DNA from: Methylovirgula sp.
Lineage (GTDB): Bacteria; Pseudomonadota; Alphaproteobacteria; Rhizobiales; Beijerinckiaceae
Assembly: GCF_037200945.1 (NCBI RefSeq)
Contig: NZ_JBBCGP010000001.1
Location: 3,532,501 to 3,596,500, forward strand
DNA length: 64,000 nucleotides
Direction: 5' to 3'
The notes below the pieces were generated by a model, which saw only the letters and a program-made list of their open reading frames with translations, was not told the origin of the DNA and searched no databases. Position numbers and translations under genes: made by a program. Shown here piece after piece: positions 51,984 through 59,893 of this stretch. Numbering within the stretch: position 1 is the first letter of the stretch; every line of letters starts with the position of its first letter.

Positions 51984-52988
51984 TTATTCCCCCGTCTCCA
52001 GGACGATCTTGCCCAGATGGCGCGAACTTTCCATCAGCTCATGCGCGGCGCGCGCATCTTCCAGCGGAAAGGTCGCCTGGACGACCGGCAAAGCCTTGCC
52101 ACGGTCGAGCGATGGCCAGATTTTATCATGGAGTGCGCGGGCGACCTCGGCCTTCTGCTCGATGCTGCGGGCGCGCATCGTCGAGCCGGTGATGGTCAGC
52201 CGCTTCAGCATCAGCGGCATGAAGTCGAAACTTTCGACCCGGCTTCCCTGAAGAAAGGCGATTTGCACCAGCCGCCCTTCGAGGCCAAGGAGCGACAGGT
52301 TTTTCTGAATATACGCGCCGCCAACCGTATCCAGAATGACATCGACGCCACGCTTGGTGGTCAACGCCTTTACCTCCGCAACGAAATCATGCGTCTTGTA
52401 ATCGATTGCATGGTCGGCGCCAAGCGTCCGACAGAAGGCACATTTTTCAACCGTGCCTGCCGTCGCAATGACGTGCGAGCCGAAGAGTTTGGCAAGCTGA
52501 ATGGCCGTCGTGCCGATGCCGCCGGAGCCACCGTGAACGAGAATGGTTTCGCCCGGCTTCAGCCGTCCGCGTGTAAAAACGTTGTCGAAGACGGTGAAAT
52601 AAGTCTCAGGAATTGCTGCTGCTTCGGTTAGATTCAGGCCTCGCGGCACCGGCAGGCAAAGCCGTCCGTCGGCGACGGCATATTCGGCATAGCCGCCTGA
52701 GCCGACGAGCGCGCAAACATTCTCGCCGAGGCGCGATTTCGCGACCCCCTCGCCGACCGCCACGATGCGACCTGCGACTTCCAGCCCCGGCACATCACTC
52801 TCGCCGGGCGGTGGTGGATAATGGCCCTGACGCTGGAAGCAATCCGGCTTGTTGACCCCTGCTGCCACAACCTCGATCAAGACTTTCCCCGGCCCCGGCG
52901 CGGGCACGGACACCTCCCGCACGCGGATGACATCCGGGCCGCCGGCTCCGTCGAAGGCGATTTCGCGCATGAGCTTTGGAAGGGCCAA
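51984..52988 (-). CDS. Zinc-independent quinone oxidoreductase (PIG3-like)
   Basis: The 334-residue medium-chain dehydrogenase has an N-terminal GroES-like domain (GVNKPDCFQRQGHYPPPPG) and a Rossmann domain with ILVHGGSGGIGTTAIQLAKL. It lacks the zinc-ligand cysteines of alcohol dehydrogenases and resembles PIG3/TP53I3 NADPH:quinone reductases. The start appears to be a TTG at 52988, since AGGAG lies 7 bases before it; the first ATG, at 52970, has no such site. It is convergent with the multicopper oxidase gene. Confidence 0.9.
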   Translation of the reverse strand: MALPKLMREIAFDGAGGPDVIRVREVSVPAPGPGKVLIEVVAAGVNKPDCFQRQGHYPPPPGESDVPGLEVAGRIVAVGEGVAKSRLGENVCALVGSGGYAEYAVADGRLCLPVPRGLNLTEAAAIPETYFTVFDNVFTRGRLKPGETILVHGGSGGIGTTAIQLAKLFGSHVIATAGTVEKCAFCRTLGADHAIDYKTHDFVAEVKALTTKRGVDVILDTVGGAYIQKNLSLLGLEGRLVQIAFLQGSRVESFDFMPLMLKRLTITGSTMRARSIEQKAEVARALHDKIWPSLDRGKALPVVQATFPLEDARAAHELMESSRHLGKIVLETGE

Positions 52989-53025
52989 GATGAACTCCTG
53001 TAATTCGAGCTAAGCGCTTCTCTAG

Positions 53026-53040
53026 CAGGCTGCTGAAAAA
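53026..53040. repeat. Left terminal inverted repeat of the IS element
   Basis: CAGGCTGCTGAAAAA, exact reverse complement of the right end. Confidence 0.9.
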
Positions 53041-53148
53041 TTGCGGTGCTTCAGGCGCGGAGAGAGTTGCTGCTGACTTTCCGAGAATGGCTTTGTCGAT
53101 GATGACGGTCGGCGGATGTGGCTGTGATGAGCGACGCCTTAGGTGGCA

Positions 53149-54264
53149 TCATGGTGTCATCTCCTCAATCAATTTCGGTAGTCTGACGAGGTTGTAGGCT
53201 GCGGCGGCGAAGGCGAAGGCGAAGGCCCAGCCCACGCGATCGACGCCGCGAAACTTCGTCTTGCGCTGCCCGGCGATGGTCTTCATCCAACCAAAGGCCT
53301 CCTCGATCCGTTTACGAATGCGCTGGCTCGCCGAATAGGCCTGATGGCGCGTTGTTCGCCGGTCGATGGTTGAACGCCGGCCGCTGATATTTTGCGCGAT
53401 GTGCGGACGCACATTCATGGTTCGCAGTTCATTGACGAAATCGGCCGCGTCATAACCCTTGTCGGCGCCGAGCGTGATGGCTTTTGGCCGATCGGCGCGC
53501 GGCTCGATCATGGCCAGCGCCGCGATGCGTTCGCCATGGCCGTTGGCGGGCGTGAGACAGGCATCGACGATGAGGCCGCAACGGTTCTCCATCAAGGCGT
53601 GGCCGAGGAAAGCGAGTTTTGCTTCCATGCCCGGCCCCTTGCGATAAAGTCGGGCCTCGGGGTCAGTGGTCGAGGCATGTGTCTCGTTCGAGCGCTTCTC
53701 ACCCTTGAAATCCGCCTCGGCGTTGCGGCCAGGACCTGACGGCGGCTGATCCCCTGAATCGTCCTTCGGCTTGAAGCTTTTCATCGAGGCCCAAGCCTCG
53801 ATCAGCGTGCCATCGACGGAGAAATGATCCGACGAGATCAGCCTTTTGACGCGCGGCTGGGCCAGCACGGCGGCGAGGAACTTCGCGGCGATCGCCCCAT
53901 CGAGCAGACGATCGCGGTTCTTGGAAAACACCGTCGCATCCCACACCGGATCGTCGATGGTGAGCCCGACAAACCAACGAAACAGCAAGTCAGTATCGAG
54001 CCGCTCCATCAACTGGCGTTCCGAGCGAACTGAATAGAAAGCCTGCAACAGCATCGCCCGCAGCAGCCGTTCCGGCGGGATCGACGGACGGCCGACCTTC
54101 GAATAGAGCGCCGCGAAATCCGCCGCCAGGGCTCCGAGCGCCTCGTTGGCGATCGCGCGGATCACTCGCAACGGATGATCACGGCGCACCCGCGCCTCCA
54201 GATCAACATAACTGAAAAGCTGTCCCGAACCTTCGTCACTGCCGCGCATGCTGCTGTCTCCCAA
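53149..54264 (-). CDS. IS5-family DDE transposase
   Basis: The 371-residue transposase is full length, without frameshift. The acidic triad regions are visible as SDHFSVDGTLIEAWASMK (first Asp), LGADKGYDAADFV (second Asp) and RIRKRIEEAFGWMKTIAG (Glu), with the N-terminal RPSIPPERLLRAMLLQAFYS typical of this IS5 subgroup. It catalyses transposition of the element bounded by the repeats at 53026 and 54317. The start may be the ATG at 54264 or the one five codons later. Confidence 0.95.
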   Translation of the reverse strand: MGDSSMRGSDEGSGQLFSYVDLEARVRRDHPLRVIRAIANEALGALAADFAALYSKVGRPSIPPERLLRAMLLQAFYSVRSERQLMERLDTDLLFRWFVGLTIDDPVWDATVFSKNRDRLLDGAIAAKFLAAVLAQPRVKRLISSDHFSVDGTLIEAWASMKSFKPKDDSGDQPPSGPGRNAEADFKGEKRSNETHASTTDPEARLYRKGPGMEAKLAFLGHALMENRCGLIVDACLTPANGHGERIAALAMIEPRADRPKAITLGADKGYDAADFVNELRTMNVRPHIAQNISGRRSTIDRRTTRHQAYSASQRIRKRIEEAFGWMKTIAGQRKTKFRGVDRVGWAFAFAFAAAAYNLVRLPKLIEEMTP

Positions 54265-54302
54265 CGAAATGGAATCACGATCAGCCCCGCAAAGGAAGAG
54301 GG

Positions 54303-54317
54303 TTTTTCAGCAGCCTG
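54303..54317. repeat. Right terminal inverted repeat of the IS element
   Basis: TTTTTCAGCAGCCTG, exact reverse complement of the left end. Confidence 0.9.
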
Positions 54318-54320
54318 TTA

Positions 54321-54345
54321 GGGGCCAGCCGAGACGGCTGGCCCC
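54321..54345. repeat. Perfect 11-bp hairpin just outside the IS element
   Basis: GGGGCCAGCCG and CGGCTGGCCCC pair perfectly around AGA, beginning three bases after the right IS end. It has no T tract. It could be an old terminator stem beside which the IS landed. Confidence 0.7.
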
Positions 54346-54391
54346 AGCTTCGCTATCCTAGAAGCTGCCAAGCAAAACTAGGAAGCGATAA

Positions 54392-54673
54392 ATGAAACCG
54401 AGTCCGAGCCTTTTCGAGGGAGCCGCTTTAGCGTCCTTATTACTTCATCAACAATTACTAAGCCTGCTTATATCAAGACAATTATTCAGTCGGGATGAGA
54501 TTTTGGAACATCTCGACTCGACACTATTAGCCGCCGAGGAACTTCACTCAGACCTTGAGGCCGCGAGCAAGAATGGCGCTGAAAAATTATCTGCGTCCGC
54601 TGTACGAGCTCATCTAGAATCTTTGCGTATAACGCTCGAAATTCGGCATCCCCTAAAGGATGATCGTCTTTAG
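54392..54673 (+). CDS. Small hypothetical protein
   Basis: The 93-residue product begins MKPSPSLFEGAALASLLLHQ and is mostly helical with a Leu-rich N-terminal half and a charged C-terminal half; I do not recognise it. The coding sequence is less GC-biased than the surrounding core genes, which fits an accessory patch. A terminator on the same strand follows about 75 bases after its stop. Confidence 0.45.
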   Translation: MKPSPSLFEGAALASLLLHQQLLSLLISRQLFSRDEILEHLDSTLLAAEELHSDLEAASKNGAEKLSASAVRAHLESLRITLEIRHPLKDDRL

Positions 54674-54748
54674 CGTCGTTCATAATGACAAGCGCCTCCA
54701 GCGCGTGTATAGAGAAACACGCGCGGCGCAGCGCATTTGGAAATTTAG

Positions 54749-54785
54749 ATCGGCTCGGACGGCCATCCGGGCCGATTTTTATTTT
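54749..54785 (+). terminator. Rho-independent terminator
   Basis: ATCGGCTCGGA and TCCGGGCCGAT form an 11-position stem (one T-G pair) followed by TTTTATTTT on the + strand. It could end transcription of the small + strand gene upstream. Confidence 0.8.
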
Positions 54786-55041
54786 ACTGCGTAGGCTCCC
54801 AAGTATCAACGTGTCGGCTTCTGCACTCGTACCACACGTTCATATTATTGGGGTCTATAAAAAATCGCCCATCTGTCGGCATAAGAACGACGCCTGTCAT
54901 GCGCTTCGCGAAGCGTTGGCATTCCATCAAGCTATTAAACGTCATGGCCGGCATAATACCTGCGAAGGTCACGCGTGCCTGGCCTTGCATCTGACAAGTC
55001 CCGAGCGTCTGAACGCAGAGAAACAGCGCATAGATAGTCAT
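54784..55041 (-). CDS. Small secreted hypothetical protein
   Basis: The 85-residue product starts with a short hydrophobic stretch (MTIYALFLCVQTLGTCQMQG) and has cysteine and aromatic residues (FFIDPNNMNVWYECRS). I do not recognise it. Its ATG overlaps the stop of the upstream small gene by four bases, so the two form a pair. Both lie in the accessory patch behind the IS element. Confidence 0.5.
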   Translation of the reverse strand: MTIYALFLCVQTLGTCQMQGQARVTFAGIMPAMTFNSLMECQRFAKRMTGVVLMPTDGRFFIDPNNMNVWYECRSRHVDTWEPTQ

Positions 55042-55361
55042 TGGTGCGTCTTATCGGCGAGATTAAACAGGGCCGTCATGAATTGCGGGGCGAGATCACC
55101 CATGCTCTTCGAATCGATGTCCTGATCCGTGAAGCCGAGGTTGTAGAGGCCGGTTCGATCTGTGCCGCCGTATTTGGCATTGCAGAGAGCGGGTAGAACT
55201 TTGGCTGGCACAACGACGCCGCCAAACGCTTGCGCGAAGGCTTTGAAGCTCGAAACCGTCATGCCGTATGGCGGTACAGCGCAGCGCGAATCATTCGCCC
55301 GTGCGGAAACAGCCGCCTGACAAAAGGTCAGAACGGCAACAACTATGATGGTTGGACGCAT
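55038..55361 (-). CDS. Small secreted hypothetical protein
   Basis: The 107-residue product has a signal peptide (MRPTIIVVAVLTFCQAAVSA, cleaved near ARAND) and a mature part with two Cys (SRCAVPPYGM, LPALCNAKYGG). No family is recognised. It overlaps the next gene by an ATGA, indicating a two-gene operon of exported small proteins. Confidence 0.55.
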   Translation of the reverse strand: MRPTIIVVAVLTFCQAAVSARANDSRCAVPPYGMTVSSFKAFAQAFGGVVVPAKVLPALCNAKYGGTDRTGLYNLGFTDQDIDSKSMGDLAPQFMTALFNLADKTHQ

Positions 55362-55621
55362 CTGCGCTCTCCCTGTGTTGAGCGCCTACGTCTCCGGCTG
55401 GCGCCGGGACGGGTGATTGCGCGTGAACACAGGGCTCGCACGCCCCACGTATTCCCCCGTGAGGAGTATTGTATTTCGTGAGCCGCCCGACATAGCGGGT
55501 AGCCCTGTGTTTCGCGCAAAGGCGCGCCGCGAGACCGCAATCACTCGGTCTTGGCAGCGGGGACGATTATCCCTGAAATGGATAGAATAGGAAAGGCCTG
55601 AAACGGACCTAGGAGAGCTTT

Positions 55622-55873
55622 ATGAGCGATGATCTGGAAACCGCGCTGCTTCCGAGCAAGGTTCTTTTTGAGTTATGCAACGCGCTGATTTTTCATCTTT
55701 TTGAGACGGGTAAAATCGATCCCGATAGGATCGCAATGCTCCTAGAAGACCGGCAAAAGCAGCATGAAGCGGCCGATCCGGGCGTTGCGTTGATAATGCA
55801 GCCTTCAATCGACTGGCTGAAGGGCTTGCGGAGTGGCGGCGCAACGATGCCAGCGCCTCCGCGTTTGCATTAA
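55622..55873 (+). CDS. Small hypothetical protein
   Basis: The 83-residue product (MSDDLETALLPSKVLFELCN onward) has no recognised domain. TAGGAGAGCTTT immediately before the ATG is a good ribosome binding site, which is the main reason to accept it over an overlapping frame on the other strand. It lies in the accessory patch. Confidence 0.5.
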   Translation: MSDDLETALLPSKVLFELCNALIFHLFETGKIDPDRIAMLLEDRQKQHEAADPGVALIMQPSIDWLKGLRSGGATMPAPPRLH

Positions 55874-56036
55874 GATAAAAATCGCCGCTCGATTTGATAA
55901 AATCGGTCATCTCTCGAACGACCTCGTCTTTCTTTTTCATAAGACAATAATCCCCATCTCGTGTAGCCTTTAGGCTCACGATGAGCGGTCATCGTCATGC
56001 GATTGAGCGGGGTGGTGGCCCCGTCGATCAACCCCA

Positions 56037-56474
56037 TTATAGCTGAGGGTTGGGCAATTTCCACACGCTCATCCCGTTCCGCTTCCCGATTACGGCAAGC
56101 TCGCCTCTTAGCCAACGGGTTCTCAGCGTGCTGGTGATATTCCGCGTCATGGATAGGACCAAGACGGAATCCTTCGCGTCGAAGCCCTTCGCGACCATGA
56201 TGTAGAGCGCGAGTTGCCGCGTGGTGAGTTCGGCTGTTTCTGCGAGCGCCTTTTGGCAGAGCTTCCATTTCTCGCCGCGCACGAATAGCCGAAAGGTGTC
56301 GGCATAGACCGGAAGCTGGCGGGGATCGTCTCCGGCTTCAAAGACTCGAATCACGGCATTGATTGAGGCGAGATCGGCGCGGGCTTGTTCCAGTTGCGTC
56401 TCGTAATGCGAGATTGACGCGACGATCTGCTGGCGTTTCAATTGGAGCGTGGTGACGGTGCGGATTTCAGCCAT
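56037..56474 (-). CDS. Hypothetical protein with N-terminal coiled coil
   Basis: The 145-residue product starts MAEIRTVTTLQLKRQQIVAS and continues with a predicted coiled coil to about residue 50. A second part (RLFVRGEKWKLCQKALAETA, TTRQLALYIMVAKGFDA) may form a helix-turn-helix-like fold. Similar proteins are, as I recall, scattered in alphaproteobacterial accessory regions without known function. It is the last gene of the accessory patch before the outer-membrane protein remnant. Confidence 0.6.
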   Translation of the reverse strand: MAEIRTVTTLQLKRQQIVASISHYETQLEQARADLASINAVIRVFEAGDDPRQLPVYADTFRLFVRGEKWKLCQKALAETAELTTRQLALYIMVAKGFDAKDSVLVLSMTRNITSTLRTRWLRGELAVIGKRNGMSVWKLPNPQL

Positions 56475-56535
56475 GCCCCGAATCTAAGCGGATCGGCTGG
56501 TTTTGGCTTGTGGCAGATGCTACCTAATACCGCGA

Positions 56536-56679
56536 TATACCTGGATCAAGTTGCAGGAGAGCGCCGTCTACGACATCTCGGCGCGCTGGTCCGTTGAGGG
56601 CGGGTTTTTCGAGACGATCACCGGTAGCAATGCCGGCCGCGAACTCGGGCCGACCGCCGCACTTTGGTACCGTTTTTGA
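56536..56679 (+). pseudogene. 3' remnant of an outer-membrane beta-barrel protein
   Basis: This frame has no start of its own but reads WIKLQESAVYDISARWSVEG and ends GRELGPTAALWYRF before the stop at 56677. Alternating aromatic and polar residues and a terminal Phe are the classical end of an outer-membrane beta-barrel. The rest of the gene is missing upstream, where the accessory patch begins, so it marks the right-hand junction of that patch (inference). Confidence 0.6.
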
Positions 56680-56710
56680 CCGGCGCGCCATAGCCGCGTA
56701 AATCCGCAAA

Positions 56711-57337
56711 ATGGCTGAACGCTCATCAACCGGCGCTATTGTTCTGGCCGGCGGCCGCGGCACACGTATGGGCGGCGTCGATAAGGCATCACAGATGCTC
56801 GGCGCGACGCCGCTCATTGCGCATGTGCTTGCGGCGCTCAAAACACAGTGCGCCGAGATGGTCATCAACGCCAATGGCGATGCGGCGCGTTTTGCGGCAT
56901 TAGGCGTGCCCGTTGTACCGGACGATGTTCCGGACTTTGCGGGACCTCTGGCTGGCATTCTCGCCGGGCTCGATTATCTGGTGGCGCACCATCCAGACCT
57001 CACTTACGCGGTGAGTGCCGCAACCGATACGCCGTTTCTGCCTGTCGATCTTGTTGAGAAGCTCGACGCGGCCCGGCTTTCAGCGAAAGCCGAGATTGCG
57101 GTGGCCCGTTCCAATAATATCGTCCATCCGACCTTCGCGCTCTGGCCGATCGATCTGCGCGCCGATCTGCGCGAAGCGCTTATCGATGAAGATTTGCGTC
57201 GGGTCACGACGTTCTTCAGCCGCTACCGCTGCGCCTATGCGGACTGGAGCGCCGAACCTTTCGACCCTTTCTTCAACGTCAACACGCCCGCCGACTTGCG
57301 TATTGCCGAACGGATATTGGCAGGCCGCAAGACCTAA
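56711..57337 (+). CDS. mobA: Molybdenum cofactor guanylyltransferase
   Basis: The 208-residue enzyme attaches GMP to Mo-molybdopterin, making the guanine dinucleotide cofactor used by DMSO-reductase-family enzymes. The nucleotidyltransferase motif VLAGGRGTRMGGVDKAS is clear, as are PDFAGPLAGILAGLD and the metal-binding ATDTPFLPVDL. Its 3' end overlaps the convergent tusA-like gene by four bases. mobB follows about 1 kb downstream. Confidence 0.95.
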   Translation: MAERSSTGAIVLAGGRGTRMGGVDKASQMLGATPLIAHVLAALKTQCAEMVINANGDAARFAALGVPVVPDDVPDFAGPLAGILAGLDYLVAHHPDLTYAVSAATDTPFLPVDLVEKLDAARLSAKAEIAVARSNNIVHPTFALWPIDLRADLREALIDEDLRRVTTFFSRYRCAYADWSAEPFDPFFNVNTPADLRIAERILAGRKT

Positions 57338-57564
57338 CGCCGCAAGATGTGAAAGATAAATACTTCGCCGTCCATGCGGCTTTGTTCCAGAACATCGCCC
57401 GTTTCATGAATGAGATGCGGGATGTCGATGCGGGAAAGTGGATCGGTCGCGGAAACGACGAGGCTCGCGCCGGAATTGAGCCGCGCCAGCGCCTTGCGTG
57501 TCCGCAACACCGGCAACGGGCATTTCAGCCCTCGCAAATCCAGTTCTTTGACGCGCTCGGCCAT
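57334..57564 (-). CDS. TusA-family sulfur carrier protein
   Basis: The 76-residue product shows the TusA motif DLRGLKCPLPVLRTRKAL, with the sulfur-carrying Cys in CPLP, and the typical SATDPLSRIDIPHLIHETG. TusA-like proteins relay persulfide sulfur, some to tRNA and others to FdhD for molybdenum formate dehydrogenases. The mob genes around it favour a molybdenum-linked role (inference). The start may be 57564 or three codons upstream. Confidence 0.92.
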   Translation of the reverse strand: MAERVKELDLRGLKCPLPVLRTRKALARLNSGASLVVSATDPLSRIDIPHLIHETGDVLEQSRMDGEVFIFHILRR

Positions 57565-57614
57565 GCGATGCATATAGACAGATCGACGCTAACCACACGA
57601 GATGGAGAATGACG

Positions 57615-58382
57615 ATGGCCAAAGGCCATGCCACGCTGGTGACCAATCAATTCGGCAGCCGCGCCGACGCTTATGTCGAAAGCAGCGTCCACGCGCAAGG
57701 CGCCGATCTCGATCAGGCAGCCGTCCTTCTGGAAGGCGCCGGCGACACACGGGTGCTCGATCTCGGCTGCGGTGGCGGTCATGTTGCGTTTCGCGCCGCG
57801 CCGCTCGTGCGCGACGTCGTGGCGTACGATCTCTCGACCGACATGCTTGCAGCTGTCGCGCGCACGGCAGCGCAACGCGGCCTTACGAATATCGCGACAC
57901 GCCAAGGCAGCGCGGAAGCCCTGCCCTTCGATGAGGCGGACTTTGATTTCGTTTTGAGCCGCTACAGCGCGCATCATTGGCACGGTTTCCACCGCGCGCT
58001 CGTCGAAGCGCATCGCGTGTTGCGGCCGGGCGGGCGGGCGCTTTTCATGGACGCGATCTCGCCCGGCATCGCACTGCTCGACACCTATCTCCAGACGGTC
58101 GAACTGCTTCGCGATCCCTCTCATGTACGCGATTATTCAGCGGCCGAATGGGTGAACGCCCTTGCCGGTGCCGGCTTCGCGGTGAAGAGCGTCACGACGC
58201 GTCGGCTGCGTCTCGATTTTAAAACCTGGATCGCGCGCATGGCGACGCCGGACGCGCAGGCAGCGGCGATCCGCGCGTTACAAACACAGATGTCCGAAGA
58301 TATCGCCCAACATTTTGCGATCGAATCCGATGGCAGTTTCACTATCGATACCGCTTCGTTCGAAGTCTCGCGGGACGCCTGA
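57615..58382 (+). CDS. UbiE/COQ5-like SAM-dependent methyltransferase
   Basis: The 255-residue protein has the SAM motif VLDLGCGGGHVAFRAAP, the acidic DLSTDML region, ALPFDEADFDFVLSRYSAHH and the VLRPGGRALFMD strand. The substrate is unknown. I prefer the second ATG, at 57615, because GGAG lies 7 bases before it and only one base before the first ATG. Its stop overlaps the mobB ATG by one base, so it is co-transcribed with mobB. Confidence 0.88.
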   Translation: MAKGHATLVTNQFGSRADAYVESSVHAQGADLDQAAVLLEGAGDTRVLDLGCGGGHVAFRAAPLVRDVVAYDLSTDMLAAVARTAAQRGLTNIATRQGSAEALPFDEADFDFVLSRYSAHHWHGFHRALVEAHRVLRPGGRALFMDAISPGIALLDTYLQTVELLRDPSHVRDYSAAEWVNALAGAGFAVKSVTTRRLRLDFKTWIARMATPDAQAAAIRALQTQMSEDIAQHFAIESDGSFTIDTASFEVSRDA

Positions 58383-58888
58383 TGCGCATTGTTGGTTTTG
58401 CGGGCTGGAGCGGTGCCGGCAAGACGACCTTGATCGTCAAGCTCATCCCGGCGCTTCTCGCGCGCGGTCTCAGCGTCTCCACGGTCAAGCACGCGCATCA
58501 CAATTTCGATGTCGATAAGCCGGGCAAGGATTCCTACGAACATCGCGCGGCGGGCGCAACGGAGGTTCTCGTCGCCTCTGATCAGCGCTTTGCGCTGATG
58601 CACGAATTGCGTGGCGCGCCGCAGCCATCTCTTACAGACCTGCTCAGCAAGCTTTCGCCGGTCGATCTCGTTCTCGTTGAAGGCTTCAAACGCGATACAC
58701 ACATGAAACTCGAAGTGTATCGCGCCGCCAATGGCAAGCCAGCGCTCCACCCCGAAGATCCCAACATCAGGGCGCTGGTGAGCGATCTTCCGCCCAGCGA
58801 CGTGCCGCCGCATCTGGCGCACGCGCACATCGACGATATCGAGGGCGTCGCGTCACTTGTTTTGCAGTTGGCTGCACCTCGACCGTGA
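58382..58888 (+). CDS. mobB: Molybdopterin-guanine dinucleotide biosynthesis protein B
   Basis: The 168-residue P-loop GTPase has the Walker A motif FAGWSGAGKTTLIVKL at its N-terminus and the VLVEGFKRDTHMKLEVYR segment typical of MobB. MobB assists MobA in cofactor maturation. It ends one base before the convergent LysR gene stop. Together with mobA it implies molybdenum enzymes elsewhere in the genome. Confidence 0.95.
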   Translation: MRIVGFAGWSGAGKTTLIVKLIPALLARGLSVSTVKHAHHNFDVDKPGKDSYEHRAAGATEVLVASDQRFALMHELRGAPQPSLTDLLSKLSPVDLVLVEGFKRDTHMKLEVYRAANGKPALHPEDPNIRALVSDLPPSDVPPHLAHAHIDDIEGVASLVLQLAAPRP

Positions 58889-59743
58889 CTACGCCGTTTC
58901 GAGATTGGCGCGAGCGCGGATTGCTGCGCTGAGCGCGGCGACGGCGCGCCCCGGCGAACGGCGCGCTTTCATGAGAACAAATTCGACCGGCCCTAAATCC
59001 GGCAGACCTTGTCGCGGCTCAAGCTCTGCGAGCCCTTCCGGAATGAGCCGGCGCGAATGCGCCATGAGGCCGAGCCCTGCCCGTGCCGCCGTCGTAAGGC
59101 CGTTAAGGCTGCTGCTGGTACAGGCGATCCGCCATGGGACGCCCGCATGTTCGAGCGCGGCGAGCGCCGCCGAGCGCGTGATCGCGGGCGGCCGATAGAG
59201 CACGAGCGGCACCGGCCCCTCCGGCCGCGGCCAATCCTTCTTCGCTGCGACCCAAACGAGCCGATCACGCCAAACGAGATCGCCGCGCTCGTCACCTGCC
59301 CAGCGTTTGCAAAGGACGATATCGAGTTCGCCGCCGTCGAGGCGATTCATCAGCACGGCGCTCAACGCAACCGTGAACTCGAATTCGACGAGAGGATGTT
59401 GTGCAACGAAGCCCTCAAGCACTTCCGGCAACCATGCGGGCACGAGATCTTCCGACGCGCCGAAACGCAAACGGCCGCGTTGTTCCGTGCCGGCGAAATA
59501 ATCCGCCGCGCGTGCATTCGTCTCCAGGATGTTGCGCGCAAATTCGACAAGCGCTTCGCCTTCCGATGTCATCGCGACTGAATGTGTGTCGCGCACGAAC
59601 AAACGATGTCCGATGCATTTTTCGAGCTTTTGCACGTGCTCGCTCACCGTCGATTGGCGTAGATTGAGGCGGCGGCTCGCTTCCGAAAAGCTGTTGCCTT
59701 CCGCAATGATCAAGAATGTTTGAAGCAAAACCGGATCGAGCAT
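58889..59743 (-). CDS. LysR-family transcriptional regulator
   Basis: The 284-residue product has a LysR winged helix (LLQTFLIIAEGNSFSEASRR and RQSTVSEHVQKLEKCIGHRL) and a periplasmic-binding-like effector domain from about residue 90. It is transcribed divergently from the oxalate decarboxylase gene with 150 bases between the starts, the classical arrangement for control of the neighbour. Oxalate or formate is the obvious effector candidate (inference). Confidence 0.92.
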   Translation of the reverse strand: MLDPVLLQTFLIIAEGNSFSEASRRLNLRQSTVSEHVQKLEKCIGHRLFVRDTHSVAMTSEGEALVEFARNILETNARAADYFAGTEQRGRLRFGASEDLVPAWLPEVLEGFVAQHPLVEFEFTVALSAVLMNRLDGGELDIVLCKRWAGDERGDLVWRDRLVWVAAKKDWPRPEGPVPLVLYRPPAITRSAALAALEHAGVPWRIACTSSSLNGLTTAARAGLGLMAHSRRLIPEGLAELEPRQGLPDLGPVEFVLMKARRSPGRAVAALSAAIRARANLETA

Positions 59744-59893
59744 CTGCCTATCGGAGGTCGCGATAACACTGAGCGGTTTCTACGGCGTTCCGCACGGTGA
59801 AGGCAATCGTCATAGTGGTCGAGATAAATAAAAGTCCGCCGCGAACCTCGCCGTTTGCAACGATGACGTTTGCGCGGAAACAAGGAGGAAACG

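Larger units (their letters stand above)
53026..54317 (-). mobile_element. Complete IS5-family insertion sequence (about 1.29 kb)
   Basis: A single intact transposase gene is bounded by 15-bp perfect terminal inverted repeats (CAGGCTGCTGAAAAA and its complement). Flanks are CTAG on the left and TTAG on the right; both fit the YTAR target of IS5 elements but are not identical, so any target duplication has diverged. The intact gene and perfect ends suggest a recent, possibly active copy. Confidence 0.93.

Noticed and set aside
54685..55125. A 146-codon + strand frame running through the terminator at 54749
   Set aside because: It crosses a strong terminator and lies opposite two overlapping reverse-strand genes for secreted proteins.
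55620..55979. A 119-codon reverse frame overlapping the small gene at 55622
   Set aside because: The + strand gene has a clear ribosome binding site; most of the reverse product looks like its complement.
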